In this document: positions 1 through 9,013 of the stretch, piece after piece | Layout: each line of letters opens with the position of its first letter | Numbering within the stretch: position 1 is the stretch's first letter | Source: Thermococcus piezophilus | Lineage (GTDB): Archaea > Methanobacteriota_B > Thermococci > Thermococcales > Thermococcaceae | Assembly (NCBI RefSeq): GCF_001647085.1 | Contig: NZ_CP015520.1 | Location: forward strand, 186,001-250,000 | DNA length: 64,000 bases | Direction: 5' to 3' | Notes under the pieces: model-generated | Database searches by the model: none | Told to the model about the DNA's origin: nothing | The model's input: only the letters and a program-made list of their open reading frames with translations | Position numbers and translations under genes: made by a program

Positions 1-2082
1 ACGGGTTACTATACTGGATCGCCCTTCGATGAGTTACTCAGGGGGTTCTTTGAGGCCATGCCCCTCGGCTTCGGTGAGCTGAAATTCGTCGTCGTCAACA
101 CCAACCCCAAGGGCATAGTCCAGATAACCTACAACACAGAGGTTGAGGTTCTCCCGCAGGCAGTTGAAGTCCGTGAGGAAACCATCCCAGAGGTAACCTA
201 CGAGGACATAGGCGGTCTCAGCGATGCGATTCAAAAGATTCGTGAGATGGTCGAGCTTCCGCTCAAACACCCAGAGCTCTTCGAGCGCCTTGGAATAGAC
301 CCCCCGAAGGGTGTGCTCCTCTACGGTCCACCTGGAACTGGAAAGACGCTCCTCGCTAAGGCCGTCGCCAACGAGGCTAACGCCCACTTCATAGCCATCA
401 ACGGGCCAGAGATAATGAGCAAATTCTACGGTGAGAGTGAAGAGCGCTTAAGGGAGATATTTAAAGACGCGGAGGAAAACGCACCAAGCATAATTTTCAT
501 CGACGAAATCGATGCTATTGCACCCAAAAGGGAAGAGGTTGTTGGAGAAGTCGAGAAGAGGGTCGTCTCGCAGTTGCTTACCCTGATGGATGGCCTCAAG
601 AGCCGCGGAAAGGTCATAGTCATTGCCGCCACCAACAGGCCCGATGCGATAGATCCGGCCCTCAGAAGGCCAGGAAGGTTCGACCGCGAGCTCGAGGTAG
701 GCGTGCCAGACAAGCAAGGCAGAAAAGAGATACTCCAGATACACACCAGAGGGATGCCTCTTGAGCCGGACTACGACAAGCAGACTGTCCTCAAGGTCGT
801 GGGAGATCTCCTGAGGAAGGAGACTTTCGAGGAGGAGAGGCTCAAGAAGATAATGGAAAAGGTTGAAAATGCCAAGAACGAGGAGGAAGTCAAGGAAATC
901 CTAAAGGACGACGGAGAGATCTACGCGGAGGTCAGGTTGAGGCTCATCGACAAGATGCTTGATGAACTGGCCGAGAAGACCCACGGCTTCGTTGGAGCTG
1001 ATCTGGCAGCGCTGGCAAGAGAGGCAGCAATGGTCGTCCTCAGGAGGCTCATCAAAGAGGGCAAGATAAGCCCCGAGCAGGAAAGGATTCCGCCCGAGGT
1101 TCTTCAGGAGCTGCGCGTCAAGAAAGCTGACTTTTACGAGGCTCTGAAGATGGTGGATCCCTCGGCGCTGAGGGAAGTCCTCATCGAGATGCCCAACGTC
1201 CGCTGGGAAGATGTCGGAGGCTTGGAGGAAGTCAAGCAGAAACTCCGTGAAGCCGTCGAGTGGCCGCTCAAGTACCCAAAAGCCTTCCAGAGGCTCGGAA
1301 TCGACCCACCGAGGGGTATACTGCTCTACGGTCCACCTGGAACTGGTAAGACCCTCCTCGCCAAGGCCGTCGCTACGGAAAGTGAAGCCAATTTTATTGG
1401 CATCCGTGGGCCAGAGGTTCTCTCAAAATGGGTCGGTGAGAGCGAGAAGCGCATAAGGGAAATCTTCCGCAAAGCTAGACAGGCCGCCCCGACTGTCATA
1501 TTTATCGACGAGATCGACGCAATAGCGCCAGCAAGGGGTAGCGACATGAACCGCGTCACGGACAGGCTGATCAATCAGCTCCTGACAGAGATGGACGGAA
1601 TCGAGAAGAACAGCGGTGTAATGGTTATAGCAGCCACCAACAGGCCGGACATTCTCGATCCAGCCCTGCTCAGGCCAGGAAGGTTCGACAGGATGATACT
1701 CGTGCCAGCGCCGGACGAGAAGGCCAGACTGGAGATACTCAAAGTCCACACCAGGCGTGTTCCTCTCGCAGGGGATGTCAACCTCAAAGAGCTGGCAAAG
1801 AGGACTGAAGGCTACAGCGGTGCCGACCTGGAAGCCCTCGTGAGGGAGGCGGCGCTTATGGCGATGCGCAGAATAATGTCCAAGCTTCCGAGGGAAGTCG
1901 TAGCGGAGCAGAGTGAAGAGTTCCTCGAGCAGCTGAAGGTATCAAAGAGGGACTTCGAGGAGGCACTAAAGACGGTCAGACCGAGCATAACGCCCTACAT
2001 GATAGAGTACTACAGAAACTTCGAGGAGACCAGAAAGACCCAGGAGGAAAAAGCGGGGAAGATGGACTACTTCACCTTCTGA
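1..2082 (+). CDS. CDC48/VCP-type AAA+ ATPase, copy A (5' truncated by window)
   Basis: The frame is open from base 1, so the N-terminus lies outside the window; 693 residues are visible. They hold the end of the CDC48 N-domain and two AAA+ modules. Each has a Walker A (GPPGTGKT), a Walker B ([10 protein letters not shown]) and a second region of homology (AATNRPD...[12 protein letters not shown] in D1, [12 protein letters not shown] in D2). Family members form hexameric unfoldases that extract or unfold protein substrates. A second copy lies at 18531-20924. Long tracts of the two copies are identical at the DNA level (see findings), while the linker and C-terminus differ. Copy A ends in a different tail (KMDYFTF). 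A T-rich stretch follows the stop. The family assignment is certain; the specific role of this paralogue is not. Confidence 0.96.
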   Translation, partial: TGYYTGSPFDELLRGFFEAMPLGFGELKFVVVNTNPKGIVQITYNTEVEVLPQAVEVREETIPEVTYEDIGGLSDAIQKIREMVELPLKHPELFERLGIDPPKGVLLYGPPGTGKTLLAKAVANEANAHFIAINGPEIMSKFYGESEERLREIFKDAEENAPSIIFIDEIDAIAPKREEVVGEVEKRVVSQLLTLMDGLKSRGKVIVIAATNRPDAIDPALRRPGRFDRELEVGVPDKQGRKEILQIHTRGMPLEPDYDKQTVLKVVGDLLRKETFEEERLKKIMEKVENAKNEEEVKEILKDDGEIYAEVRLRLIDKMLDELAEKTHGFVGADLAALAREAAMVVLRRLIKEGKISPEQERIPPEVLQELRVKKADFYEALKMVDPSALREVLIEMPNVRWEDVGGLEEVKQKLREAVEWPLKYPKAFQRLGIDPPRGILLYGPPGTGKTLLAKAVATESEANFIGIRGPEVLSKWVGESEKRIREIFRKARQAAPTVIFIDEIDAIAPARGSDMNRVTDRLINQLLTEMDGIEKNSGVMVIAATNRPDILDPALLRPGRFDRMILVPAPDEKARLEILKVHTRRVPLAGDVNLKELAKRTEGYSGADLEALVREAALMAMRRIMSKLPREVVAEQSEEFLEQLKVSKRDFEEALKTVRPSITPYMIEYYRNFEETRKTQEEKAGKMDYFTF

Positions 2083-2098
2083 TTTTCATTTCTATTTT
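2083..2098 (+). terminator. T-rich terminator after CDC48 copy A
   Basis: The stop codon is followed directly by a run of T with few interruptions (TTTTCATTTCTATTTT). Such runs terminate transcription in Thermococcales without needing a hairpin. The next gene has its own TATA-like sequence just downstream, which fits termination here. Read from sequence; not proven. Confidence 0.45.
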
Positions 2099-2159
2099 GG
2101 AAAAAGTTTTATACGTTGGTGTCCAACCGTTTACACGATTAAACCAAGGGGTGGATGAG

Positions 2160-2468
2160 ATGGTCAGGATAATAGCTTCCAAGCTTAGGGACGTCGAGCT
2201 GATAACTGACACAGGAATAAGGCTCGGCTGGGTTTACGATCTTAGCTTCGATGAGGAAACAGGCAATATTCTCGTTATCGTAGCCGAGCCCGACGAGGAC
2301 CTCGACACGAGCGAGTTCGTTACGGATCACGAGGGGCTTCTGCTAATTCCAATAAGCGCCGTCAAGAGTATCGGCGAGGTTATCATCATAGACTCCAGCA
2401 AGCTCGCCGTCAAGTCCAAGCTCAGGAGGATCGGCTCAGTAAATAAGACAGAAGCAACCGAGGGGTGA
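2160..2468 (+). CDS. PRC-barrel domain protein
   Basis: A 102-residue protein starting MVRIIASKLRD. It has the alternating strand pattern of a PRC barrel: a conserved hydrophobic segment (GWVYDLSFDEETGNILVIV), an acidic middle, and LLLIPISAVKSIGEVIII before a basic tail. PRC-barrel proteins in archaea are small and often linked to RNA or photosynthetic/ribosomal maturation factors; the role here is not known. The start was chosen because AAGGGGTG lies at the right distance upstream, and a TATA-like TTTTATA sits near 2107-2113. A longer in-frame reading to 2097 lacks a ribosome-binding site and would run through the promoter. Confidence 0.8.
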   Translation: MVRIIASKLRDVELITDTGIRLGWVYDLSFDEETGNILVIVAEPDEDLDTSEFVTDHEGLLLIPISAVKSIGEVIIIDSSKLAVKSKLRRIGSVNKTEATEG

Positions 2469-2480
2469 GTCTACTCCCTT

Positions 2481-3179
2481 TTAATACCCATCGTAGAGCC
2501 TTTCCGCCAAAAACCTTGGAAGATCAGCTTTGATTATCTTTCTGACCGCTTCCTGGACATCATATTCTACACGATGGAACTCGATTTTTTGAGTCTCAGT
2601 ATCGATAAGGGCATAGCTCGCCCTCCAGTCGCCGTCCCTCGGCTGGCCGACGCTGCCGGGGTTGATTATCCTCCTGCCAGCTATCTCCTTGAGCATTGGA
2701 ACGTGCGTGTGGCCGACGAGGAGGTCGTCCTGCTTAACGTAGCTCAGAACGGCCTTGAACTCGCTATCAGGAAGCCAGGGAAAGAGATATTCATCCAGCG
2801 GTGCCCTCGGCGAGCCGTGAATTAAGAGGTAGCTCCTCCCAGCCTCATCGATGAACAGTTGCCTTACGGGCAGTTTCCTCAAGAACTCGAGATTCTCGGT
2901 GCTCATAACGCGCTGGTGCCACCTAACGGCCTGTCTCGCGTAGGGGTTGAAGCCCCACTCGGTGCCAAAGGCTATCGCGTTGTCATGGTTTCCCCTGACA
3001 CAGAGTATTTTTCTCCGCTCCATCTGCTCCCTGAAGAACTCCACAACCTCGTTTGGTGAGGCACCGTAGCCGACCAGATCCCCCATGCAGAGGATTACGT
3101 CAGCGTCTTTAACCTCATCCCACACCGCCTGGAGAGCTTCCCAGTTGGAGTGAACATCGCTTATTAAGGAGATGAACAT
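2481..3179 (-). CDS. calcineurin-like metallophosphoesterase (YfcE/MJ0936-like)
   Basis: A 232-residue protein. All metal-ligand motifs of the calcineurin-like superfamily are present: SDVHSN at the N-terminus, GDLVGYG, GNHD, a later HGS, and GHTH near residue 170. The small size and the INPGSVGQPRDGD motif place it with archaeal YfcE-like phosphodiesterases, which cleave phosphodiesters with bound Mn2+ or Ni2+; the cellular substrate is unknown. I start at MFISLISDVHS because that puts the first motif where the family has it and GGATGGGG lies upstream; the frame stays open for 16 more codons. It converges with the PRC-barrel gene, leaving 12 nt between stops. Confidence 0.9.
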   Translation of the reverse strand: MFISLISDVHSNWEALQAVWDEVKDADVILCMGDLVGYGASPNEVVEFFREQMERRKILCVRGNHDNAIAFGTEWGFNPYARQAVRWHQRVMSTENLEFLRKLPVRQLFIDEAGRSYLLIHGSPRAPLDEYLFPWLPDSEFKAVLSYVKQDDLLVGHTHVPMLKEIAGRRIINPGSVGQPRDGDWRASYALIDTETQKIEFHRVEYDVQEAVRKIIKADLPRFLAERLYDGY

Positions 3180-3340
3180 AGCGTTCCCCATCCAATGTTC
3201 ACAGAAGGATATTAAAAACCTAGGCACACGCCTGAAGCCAAGAATATTAAGTCAACGAACCATTATGACAAAGCTAAAATCCATAAAAGGCCCAGAGAAA
3301 GCCATGATGGCAAAACCCAAAAATATAAGGTAGAAGGGGC

Positions 3341-4729
3341 TCACTCCCTCCTCTGTATCTTCTTCCAGCGGCTCCAGCGGTAGAGGGCAGCGAGCGCCTT
3401 TATCGCCCTCTCCGGCTCTGGGTAGGCTGGAATGCCCTCCTCGTTGAGCATGTCTATGGCTTCCTTGGCTTCTATGCCGCCGACGATGGCAACGACAAGT
3501 GGCTTCTTCCTGCCGCTCTCGTTGTACTCGCGGATGACTATCTTGGCGAGATCCCTCGGATCAAGCACGGCCGTCTGGCAGTAGAGCACAGCAATGCTGT
3601 GCATGTTCGGGTTCGCCAGGGCGTCCCTTATGGAACCCTCATAGGCCTCCGCGCCGGCCATACCGGTCAGATCAACGGGGTTCTTGTAGGAACCGAAGGG
3701 CGGCATGTGGTTGGCGAAGACCTTCAGGTCTTCCAGGTTGTCGTAGAGGTGCAGACCCTCTTCCTCAGCGGCGTCGGTGGCCATAACTCCAATTCCACCG
3801 CCGTTGGTGAGTATGATGAGGTTCTCGCCCTCTGGCTCCGGCAGGTTGCTCAGCGTTCTCGCCCAGTCAAAGGCCTCACCGATGGTTAAGGCCCTCAGAA
3901 TACCGCTCTGCTTGAAGGCGGCCTCGTAAATCTTGTCGGCACCGGCGAGCGAGCCAGTGTGGGAGGCTGCAGCTTTAGCACCGCGCTCGCTTCTTCCGGC
4001 CTTGATGATGATAATCGGCTTCTCCAAGCTGACCTCCTTGGCAACCTCCATGAAGCGCCTTCCGTCCTTGACGCCCTCCATGTAAATGAGTATAGCATTG
4101 GTGTTGTCGTCGGTCTTGAAGAACTCAAGCAGATCGGCGTCATCGATGTCGCTTTTGTTTCCAACGCTGACAACAGCTGAGAGACCGACCTTCTCGAGGA
4201 TGGTCCATCCCATGAGAGCTATTCCAAGAGCACCGCTCTGGCTGATGAGGGCGAGGTTACCTGGCATGACGTCGGTTGGGCCAAAGGTGGCATTCATCTT
4301 GGCTGGAGTGTAGACGACGCCGAAGATGTTCGGGCCAAGGATTCTCATACCATACTTGTTGGCGATCTCCACGAGTTGCCTCTCGATCTTCTTGCCCTCC
4401 TCGCCGAGCTCGCCAAAGCCAGAGCTTATGATGGGAAGAACTTTAACGCCCTTCTTGCCGCACTCCTCGACGACCTGCGAGACAAACTTGGCGGGAACAA
4501 CTACAACCGCCATATCGACGTCATCAGGAATATCGAGGATGCTCTTGTATGACTTAAACTTCCTGCCATTCATCTCGATTTCAACGCCCTTAACGTTAAC
4601 TGGGTAGATTTTTCCCTCGTAGCCATAATCAATAAGGTTCTTCATAATTGCGTATCCTATCTTGCCCGGCTTCTCCGAGGCCCCAATGATGGCGATGCTT
4701 TTTGGTCTGAAAAGTGCCTCCAAACTCAT
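3341..4729 (-). CDS. acdA: ADP-forming acetyl-CoA synthetase, alpha subunit
   Basis: A 462-residue protein with the alpha-subunit architecture: an N-terminal CoA-binding Rossmann domain (SIAIIGASEKPGKIGY) followed by two ligase-CoA domains (ALISQSGALGIALM; NLIILTNGGGIGVM). The phosphorylated catalytic histidine is His257 in SHTGSLAG, and the length matches Pyrococcus ACD alpha. The enzyme converts acyl-CoA, ADP and phosphate into acid, CoA and ATP, the main substrate-level phosphorylation in peptide- and sugar-fermenting Thermococcales. The beta subunit is not adjacent, as is usual in this order. I start at MSLEAL (ATG 4729), placed by GGGGTGA; an in-frame GTG nine bases upstream lies inside that site. 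Isoform (I or II) is not settled. Confidence 0.95.
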   Translation of the reverse strand: MSLEALFRPKSIAIIGASEKPGKIGYAIMKNLIDYGYEGKIYPVNVKGVEIEMNGRKFKSYKSILDIPDDVDMAVVVVPAKFVSQVVEECGKKGVKVLPIISSGFGELGEEGKKIERQLVEIANKYGMRILGPNIFGVVYTPAKMNATFGPTDVMPGNLALISQSGALGIALMGWTILEKVGLSAVVSVGNKSDIDDADLLEFFKTDDNTNAILIYMEGVKDGRRFMEVAKEVSLEKPIIIIKAGRSERGAKAAASHTGSLAGADKIYEAAFKQSGILRALTIGEAFDWARTLSNLPEPEGENLIILTNGGGIGVMATDAAEEEGLHLYDNLEDLKVFANHMPPFGSYKNPVDLTGMAGAEAYEGSIRDALANPNMHSIAVLYCQTAVLDPRDLAKIVIREYNESGRKKPLVVAIVGGIEAKEAIDMLNEEGIPAYPEPERAIKALAALYRWSRWKKIQRRE

Positions 4730-4883
4730 CTCCTTCACCCCTGGTGATATTTACAGTTTTCACGTCAGTAAAATAAGTTATAACTTTTCTCTTCACGTTT
4801 TGACGATAACCGAATCGGCATCCGTCAAAGGAACCCCTGGTTTCCAACCTTTAGAAAAAAGCATTTAAAATCTGCCACCCAAA

Positions 4884-4944
4884 CTTCCGAGTGATGATTC
4901 TTCCCTCGCCCGAACGGTAATGAACCTACGGTAGGCTGATGAAG
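4884..4944 (+). ncRNA. box C/D guide sRNA (candidate)
   Basis: The order and spacing fit an archaeal C/D sRNA. Box C GTGATGA is at 4891-4897, then 12 nt of guide (TTCTTCCCTCGC), a D' box CCGA at 4910-4913, a 3-nt spacer, a C' box GTAATGA at 4917-4923, 12 nt of guide (ACCTACGGTAGG), and box D CTGA at 4936-4939. CTTC (4884-4887) and GAAG (4941-4944) can pair as a terminal stem. A TATA-like CATTTAAAA at 4862-4870 sits about 25 nt before box C, so transcription should begin at the RNA's 5' end. D' and C' each differ from consensus at one position. Targets were not determined. The 3' end overlaps the start of the psiE-like gene. Confidence 0.62.
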
Positions 4945-5364
4945 ATGACGAGGATTGAAAACGAGAATACGGCCCAGTACACACAGGTGCACAAGCTCTT
5001 CAGAAAGGTGCTGGAGATTAGCTTCGACTTCGTGGTGATGATGTTCCTCTTTTTCATACTGTACCTCACCGTGTACTCCATATATCTCAACTTCAAGCTG
5101 ACTTACAGGGTGACCGAACCGAAGCTTCTGATAGCCAACGTCCTGGTCACCATAATCCTGATAGAGACCTACCGTATCCTCATAATCTACCTCAGACAGC
5201 ACCGTGTGAGTCTAACCCACATCCTCGAGGTCGGTATAGTTGCCCTGATTCAGAAGCTCATCGTGGCGTCAGATTTCGAGCACCTGGATTCGTTTAAGCT
5301 ATTATCCATAGCAGCCCTGCTGTTCGTTTTGGGCTATTTCTACATCAAGGTAGGTGAGGACTGA
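4939..5364 (+). CDS. PsiE-like four-helix membrane protein
   Basis: A 141-residue protein with four predicted membrane helices (about residues 27-50, 64-86, 92-112 and 118-136) and a charged N-terminal tail. Length, topology and the central [21 protein letters not shown] segment resemble the phosphate-starvation-inducible PsiE family, whose biochemical role is unknown. Its stop codon overlaps the FEN-1 start (TGATG), so the two are translationally coupled. The first ATG lies inside box D of the candidate sRNA and has no good ribosome-binding site; ATG 4945 is an alternative start. If so, sRNA and mRNA may share one promoter. The family call is moderate. Confidence 0.65.
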   Translation: MKMTRIENENTAQYTQVHKLFRKVLEISFDFVVMMFLFFILYLTVYSIYLNFKLTYRVTEPKLLIANVLVTIILIETYRILIIYLRQHRVSLTHILEVGIVALIQKLIVASDFEHLDSFKLLSIAALLFVLGYFYIKVGED

Positions 5365-6389
5365 TGGGAGTACAGATCGGTGAGCTCCTTCCAAGGAAAG
5401 AAATCGAGCTGGAGAGCCTCTACGGGAGAAAGGTAGCCATCGATGCCTTCAACGCGCTTTACCAGTTCCTCTCAACCATTCGCCAGAGGGATGGGACCCC
5501 GCTGATGGATTCCCAGGGCAGAATAACCTCCCACCTGTCGGGACTCTTCTACCGCACGATAAACCTCATGGAAGCGGGGATAAAGCCTGCCTACGTCTTC
5601 GACGGGAAGCCACCGGACTTCAAAAGGAAGGAGCTCGAGAAGAGAAGGGAAGCGAGAGAAGAGGCAGAGGAGAAGTGGCACGAGGCCCTCGAGAGAGGCG
5701 ACCTCGAAGAGGCCAAGAAGTACGCCCAGAGGGCAACGCGCGTCAATGAGGGGTTGATAAACGACGCCAAGAAGCTTCTCGAACTGATGGGCATCCCAGT
5801 AGTTCAGGCCCCAAGCGAAGGCGAAGCTCAAGCGGCCTACATGGCGGCGAAGAAGAAGGTCTACGCCTCCGCTAGTCAGGACTACGACTCTCTCCTCTTT
5901 GGCGCGCCCAAGCTCGTGAGGAACCTCACAATAACGGGAAGGAGAAAGCTCCCGGGGAAAAACGTTTACGTGGAGGTCACGCCCGAACTGATCGTTCTTG
6001 AGGGGGTCTTGAAGGAGCTTGGCATCGACAGGGAAAAGCTGATTGAGATGGCAATCCTCGTCGGAACCGACTACAATCCTGGCGGAATCAAGGGTATAGG
6101 ACCCAAAAAAGCCCTGACTATAGTCAAACGCACCAAAGATCCGCTCAAGACTTACCAGAAGGAAAGCGAGATTGACCTCTACGCAATAAAGGAGTTCTTC
6201 CTCAATCCGCCTGTTACCGACGAGTTAAAGTTAGAGTGGAGAATGCCCGACGAGGAGGGCATCTTAAAGTTCCTCTGCGACGAGCACGACTTCAGCGAGG
6301 AGCGCGTTAAGAACGGCCTAGAGAGATTGAAAAAAGCAATAAAAGCGGGGAAGCAGTCCACGCTCGAGAGCTGGTTCGGGAGGAGGTGA
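5364..6389 (+). CDS. fen: flap endonuclease 1
   Basis: A 341-residue protein, close to the 340 of the Pyrococcus enzyme and colinear with it. FEN-1 removes 5' flaps during Okazaki-fragment maturation and repair. The two-metal acidic cluster is present: the Asp in [10 protein letters not shown], the Asp in [10 protein letters not shown], the Glu pair in [10 protein letters not shown], the two Asp in [12 protein letters not shown] and the Asp in [11 protein letters not shown] helix-hairpin-helix ([11 protein letters not shown]) follows. The C-terminus ([12 protein letters not shown]) carries a PCNA-binding PIP box. The start overlaps the stop of the upstream membrane-protein gene. The neighbour TFB converges from the other strand. 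Confidence 0.98.
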   Translation: MGVQIGELLPRKEIELESLYGRKVAIDAFNALYQFLSTIRQRDGTPLMDSQGRITSHLSGLFYRTINLMEAGIKPAYVFDGKPPDFKRKELEKRREAREEAEEKWHEALERGDLEEAKKYAQRATRVNEGLINDAKKLLELMGIPVVQAPSEGEAQAAYMAAKKKVYASASQDYDSLLFGAPKLVRNLTITGRRKLPGKNVYVEVTPELIVLEGVLKELGIDREKLIEMAILVGTDYNPGGIKGIGPKKALTIVKRTKDPLKTYQKESEIDLYAIKEFFLNPPVTDELKLEWRMPDEEGILKFLCDEHDFSEERVKNGLERLKKAIKAGKQSTLESWFGRR

Positions 6390-6414
6390 CTCCTCCCGAT
6401 TTAATTACCATAAA

Positions 6415-7314
6415 TCAAACCGGAATCTTCAGGTTCAGCTTCTCGACGAGCTCCTTGTAGCGGTTCCTAACGGTGACCTCCGTAACGCGGGCTACCTCGG
6501 CCACTTCCCTCTGGGTTCTCTTCTCATCCTCTAGCAGGCCAGCGATATATAGCGCCGCCGCGACCAGTCCAGCGGGGCTCTTTCCGCTCGTGAGGCCCCT
6601 ATCATAGGCTTCCTCGAGTATGGCTATGGCCCTCCTCCTGATCCTCTCGCTCAGACCCAGTTCATCGGCGAACTTGTTAACGTAGTCAGTGGGCTTGACA
6701 AAGAGCTTTTTAGGAGTCAAGTTGAGGTTCCTCGCTATAAAACGGAAGCTCCTGCCTATCTCCTTCTTGTCGACGCGGGAGATGTCCGCTATCTCGTCGA
6801 GCGTCCTGGGGACCTTAAGCAACCTGCAGGCGGCGTAAACACACGCTGCTATAACGCTCTCAATCGAACGGCCCCTTATGAGACCCTTTCTCACCGCCTC
6901 ACGGTAGAGTCTTGCGGCCTCCTCCTCGACATGTCTTGGAAGTTTAAGCTGGGAGGCTATCCTGTCGAGCTCACTCAGGGCAAAAGCCAAGTTACGCTCG
7001 GCAGCATCGCTAACCCTCAGCCTGGACTGCCACTTCCTCAGGCGGTACATCTTCTCACGCATAAGACCCGAGAGGTTCCTGTCGACACCTATGTCAGTGG
7101 AAAGGCCTTTATCGTGGAGGAGAATGCTCTCGGGAGCACCAACGCGAGCCCTCTTCTCCCTCTGAGATGCATCAAAAGCGCGCCACTCTGGACCCATATC
7201 GATGACGTTTTCTTCAATAACGTAACCGCAAACCTTACAAATGACCTCGCCCCTACCCGGGTCGTAGATGAACTCCATCGAACCGCAGACCGGGCAGATC
7301 CTATGCTTGCTCAC
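6415..7314 (-). CDS. tfb: transcription initiation factor B
   Basis: A 299-residue protein that recruits RNA polymerase to the TBP-TATA complex. It has an N-terminal zinc ribbon (CPVCGS...CKVCGY), the conserved B-finger/linker region (GPEWRAFDASQREKR), and two cyclin-fold repeats. The second repeat ends with the DNA-contacting helix REVAEVARVTEVTVRNRYK, which reads the BRE. Sequence and position beside fen match TFB1 of Pyrococcus and Thermococcus rather than the shorter TFB2. The start codon is GTG with GGGGTG upstream, and a TATA box (TTTATAAA) lies near 7338-7346 on this strand. Confidence 0.97.
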   Translation of the reverse strand: MSKHRICPVCGSMEFIYDPGRGEVICKVCGYVIEENVIDMGPEWRAFDASQREKRARVGAPESILLHDKGLSTDIGVDRNLSGLMREKMYRLRKWQSRLRVSDAAERNLAFALSELDRIASQLKLPRHVEEEAARLYREAVRKGLIRGRSIESVIAACVYAACRLLKVPRTLDEIADISRVDKKEIGRSFRFIARNLNLTPKKLFVKPTDYVNKFADELGLSERIRRRAIAILEEAYDRGLTSGKSPAGLVAAALYIAGLLEDEKRTQREVAEVARVTEVTVRNRYKELVEKLNLKIPV

Positions 7315-7352
7315 TCCAACACCCCCACTGGGGCGGCTTTTTTATAAAGTGT

Positions 7353-7634
7353 TTATAAATCTTCGCCTTTTTTCTTGGCAACATAGCGGAGAAGCCATGC
7401 CAAGTCTTCCCGCTTGAACGTAATCCTCTCCAAAACCCTGACGTCCCAGTCATCCTCTACAACGTTCGCATAAATCCAGAGAAAGACTGGATCGTCATCA
7501 GTGCCCACATGGAGATTCTTGTAAAGAATATCAACTGTCCCATCTACATTCTTCTTAACGGAAACGGCCTTCCATGTTTCCAGACTGACCTCTCCCTTTT
7601 CGTCGAGTATCCTGATTATCTCCTTAACGTCCAT
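7353..7634 (-). CDS. conserved small protein of unknown function
   Basis: A 93-residue acidic protein (MDVKEIIRILDEKGEV...). It reads as an N-terminal helix, then a beta-rich centre with aromatic residues (DPVFLWIYANVVEDDWDVRVLERI), then a basic C-terminal helix. I recognise no named domain. The start is fixed by GGAAGGTG five bases upstream; an earlier GTG would overlap the upstream gene and lacks a site. It is the last gene of a minus-strand series r-protein S19e - PDCD5 homologue - this gene, so it is probably co-transcribed with translation-related genes. Confidence 0.72.
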   Translation of the reverse strand: MDVKEIIRILDEKGEVSLETWKAVSVKKNVDGTVDILYKNLHVGTDDDPVFLWIYANVVEDDWDVRVLERITFKREDLAWLLRYVAKKKGEDL

Positions 7635-7651
7635 GGGGGCACCTTCCAAGC

Positions 7652-7990
7652 TCACCACTTAATCCTGTAGTCTTTTCTTGTTCTTGCATCCACCTGGGCA
7701 AGGATTCTCTTCAGCTTGGCGTCGTCTATTGGCTCGCGTATCTGTCCAGCCTGATACAGCTGGACGAGAACGAGCTCCACCTGGCGGGCCAGCTCGGGCC
7801 TTACCAGCTTGACCCTTCCAACCCTCTCCCTCGCCTCGGGGGTAAGTATGTGCCTCATTATGGCGTTGAGCTGAGCCTCAAGCTCCATCTCCTGCCTTAT
7901 AGCCTCCTCCTGGGCCTTCTGCTGTTCAAGGTACCTCTTCTGCAGTTCGAGGAGCTTCCTCTTTCTAATCTCCTCTATGTCCTCGGCCAT
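7652..7990 (-). CDS. PDCD5/TFAR19-family DNA-binding protein
   Basis: A 112-residue, highly charged helical protein. The N-terminal third is a Glu/Lys/Gln-rich helix (IRKRKLLELQKRYLEQQKAQ), followed by the compact three-helix core of the family (AIMRHILTPEARERVGRVKLVRPELARQVE) and the conserved end KDYRIKW. Archaeal homologues bind double-stranded DNA; the in vivo role is not settled. Length is normal. It sits directly downstream of rps19e in the same direction, an arrangement shared by many archaea, which points to a link with translation or ribosome assembly. Confidence 0.93.
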   Translation of the reverse strand: MAEDIEEIRKRKLLELQKRYLEQQKAQEEAIRQEMELEAQLNAIMRHILTPEARERVGRVKLVRPELARQVELVLVQLYQAGQIREPIDDAKLKRILAQVDARTRKDYRIKW

Positions 7991-8065
7991 TCTCTCACCT
8001 CCAGTTCAAACTGCACGGGAAGGTTAAAAAGGTTCTCTATTGGAAGGAAAGTAGAAGAGGTGAGC

Positions 8066-8518
8066 TCAGTACTTCTTGAGCTCCGGAATCTGCTCCTCAA
8101 GCTCCTTCTTGAGCTCGGTGGCAATCTTGTCGAGGAAGCTCTGTCCCTGTGGGGTAACGACCCTTCCCTCACCCGGAACCTTCTGGATGAAGCCAGCCTG
8201 CTCGAGCTGCTGGAGGGCCTTCCTGATGATGCTTCCACTTGCCTTGTAGAAGTGCTCCGGGGCGTGGCCGCGGTTCTTCCTGCTGCCATACCAGGTCCTG
8301 AGCCTCTCGATTCCGACCGGCCCGTTGATGTATACCTTCCTGAAGACTGAAGCAACCCTGTAGTACCACCAGTCCTCCTGCTCTGGAAGGCGCTCCTTGT
8401 GTCTGCTGGTCTTGACGAACGGAGCCCACTCAGGCGGCTTTATGGCCTCTATCTCCTTGAGCTTCTGAGCAACCCTCTCAACGAGCAAATCACCGGGAAC
8501 GTCATAAACTGTAGCCAT
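8066..8518 (-). CDS. rps19e: 30S ribosomal protein S19e
   Basis: A 150-residue r-protein of archaea and eukaryotes, a small-subunit component used in 3'-end maturation of 16S/18S rRNA in eukaryotes. Recognisable stretches are [14 protein letters not shown] at the N-terminus, [24 protein letters not shown]-like [14 protein letters not shown], and a winged-helix C-terminus ([17 protein letters not shown]). Length is typical. It lies in an operon with a YhbY-type RNA-binding protein upstream (3 nt gap) and the PDCD5 homologue downstream. Confidence 0.98.
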   Translation of the reverse strand: MATVYDVPGDLLVERVAQKLKEIEAIKPPEWAPFVKTSRHKERLPEQEDWWYYRVASVFRKVYINGPVGIERLRTWYGSRKNRGHAPEHFYKASGSIIRKALQQLEQAGFIQKVPGEGRVVTPQGQSFLDKIATELKKELEEQIPELKKY

Positions 8519-8521
8519 CCT

Positions 8522-8938
8522 TCAATCCCTCCCCTTCTTGAATTTCCTCCTGAATTGAGCGATGTCAAGCTTGACTTTCTTAACGGGCTTCTCTTCCCGC
8601 TTTTCCTTCGAAAGCTCCTTTCTCTGGAGCTTCCTTAAATACTTTTCCCACCCCTCTCTCGGCTTGAACAATATAAACCTTTTGCCCCTGACTTCGATGA
8701 GCTCGCTGTCGGTCAGCTCGGCCACCTTCTCTGCCAGCTCTTTCCGCTCCATACCTGTGCTGATAAGTGCGCCCTTCCGGATCTCGACCTTGAGTATACC
8801 GTCCTTCTCGAGCTGGGTGTTTATCTCGCTGATGACGCCTTCATCTAACCCCCTCTTACCTATCCAAGCTTTGGGTTCGATATCGTAATATTTAGCGCGA
8901 ATGGCTCGCCTCACTTTTCCGGGTAAGCGTTTCTCCAT
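8522..8938 (-). CDS. YhbY/CRM-type RNA-binding protein
   Basis: A 138-residue basic protein. The first 95 residues form a CRM (YhbY) domain: KRLPGKVRRAIRAKYYDIEP, the GKRGLDEGVISEINTQLE helix region, and ELIEVRGKRFILFK. CRM domains bind rRNA, and the bacterial YhbY protein associates with pre-50S particles. A basic tail rich in Lys/Arg follows. I start at ATG 8938 because GAGGTGA sits just upstream; a GTG three codons earlier is part of that site. Co-directional with rps19e, so it likely serves ribosome assembly. Confidence 0.82.
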   Translation of the reverse strand: MEKRLPGKVRRAIRAKYYDIEPKAWIGKRGLDEGVISEINTQLEKDGILKVEIRKGALISTGMERKELAEKVAELTDSELIEVRGKRFILFKPREGWEKYLRKLQRKELSKEKREEKPVKKVKLDIAQFRRKFKKGRD

Positions 8939-9013
8939 CTCTCTCACCTCTCGCCCTCCGGCTGAAGGCTTTATAAAAGTTTGGCTTTTAAAGGTTGCCT
9001 AAGGGGTGATGGC

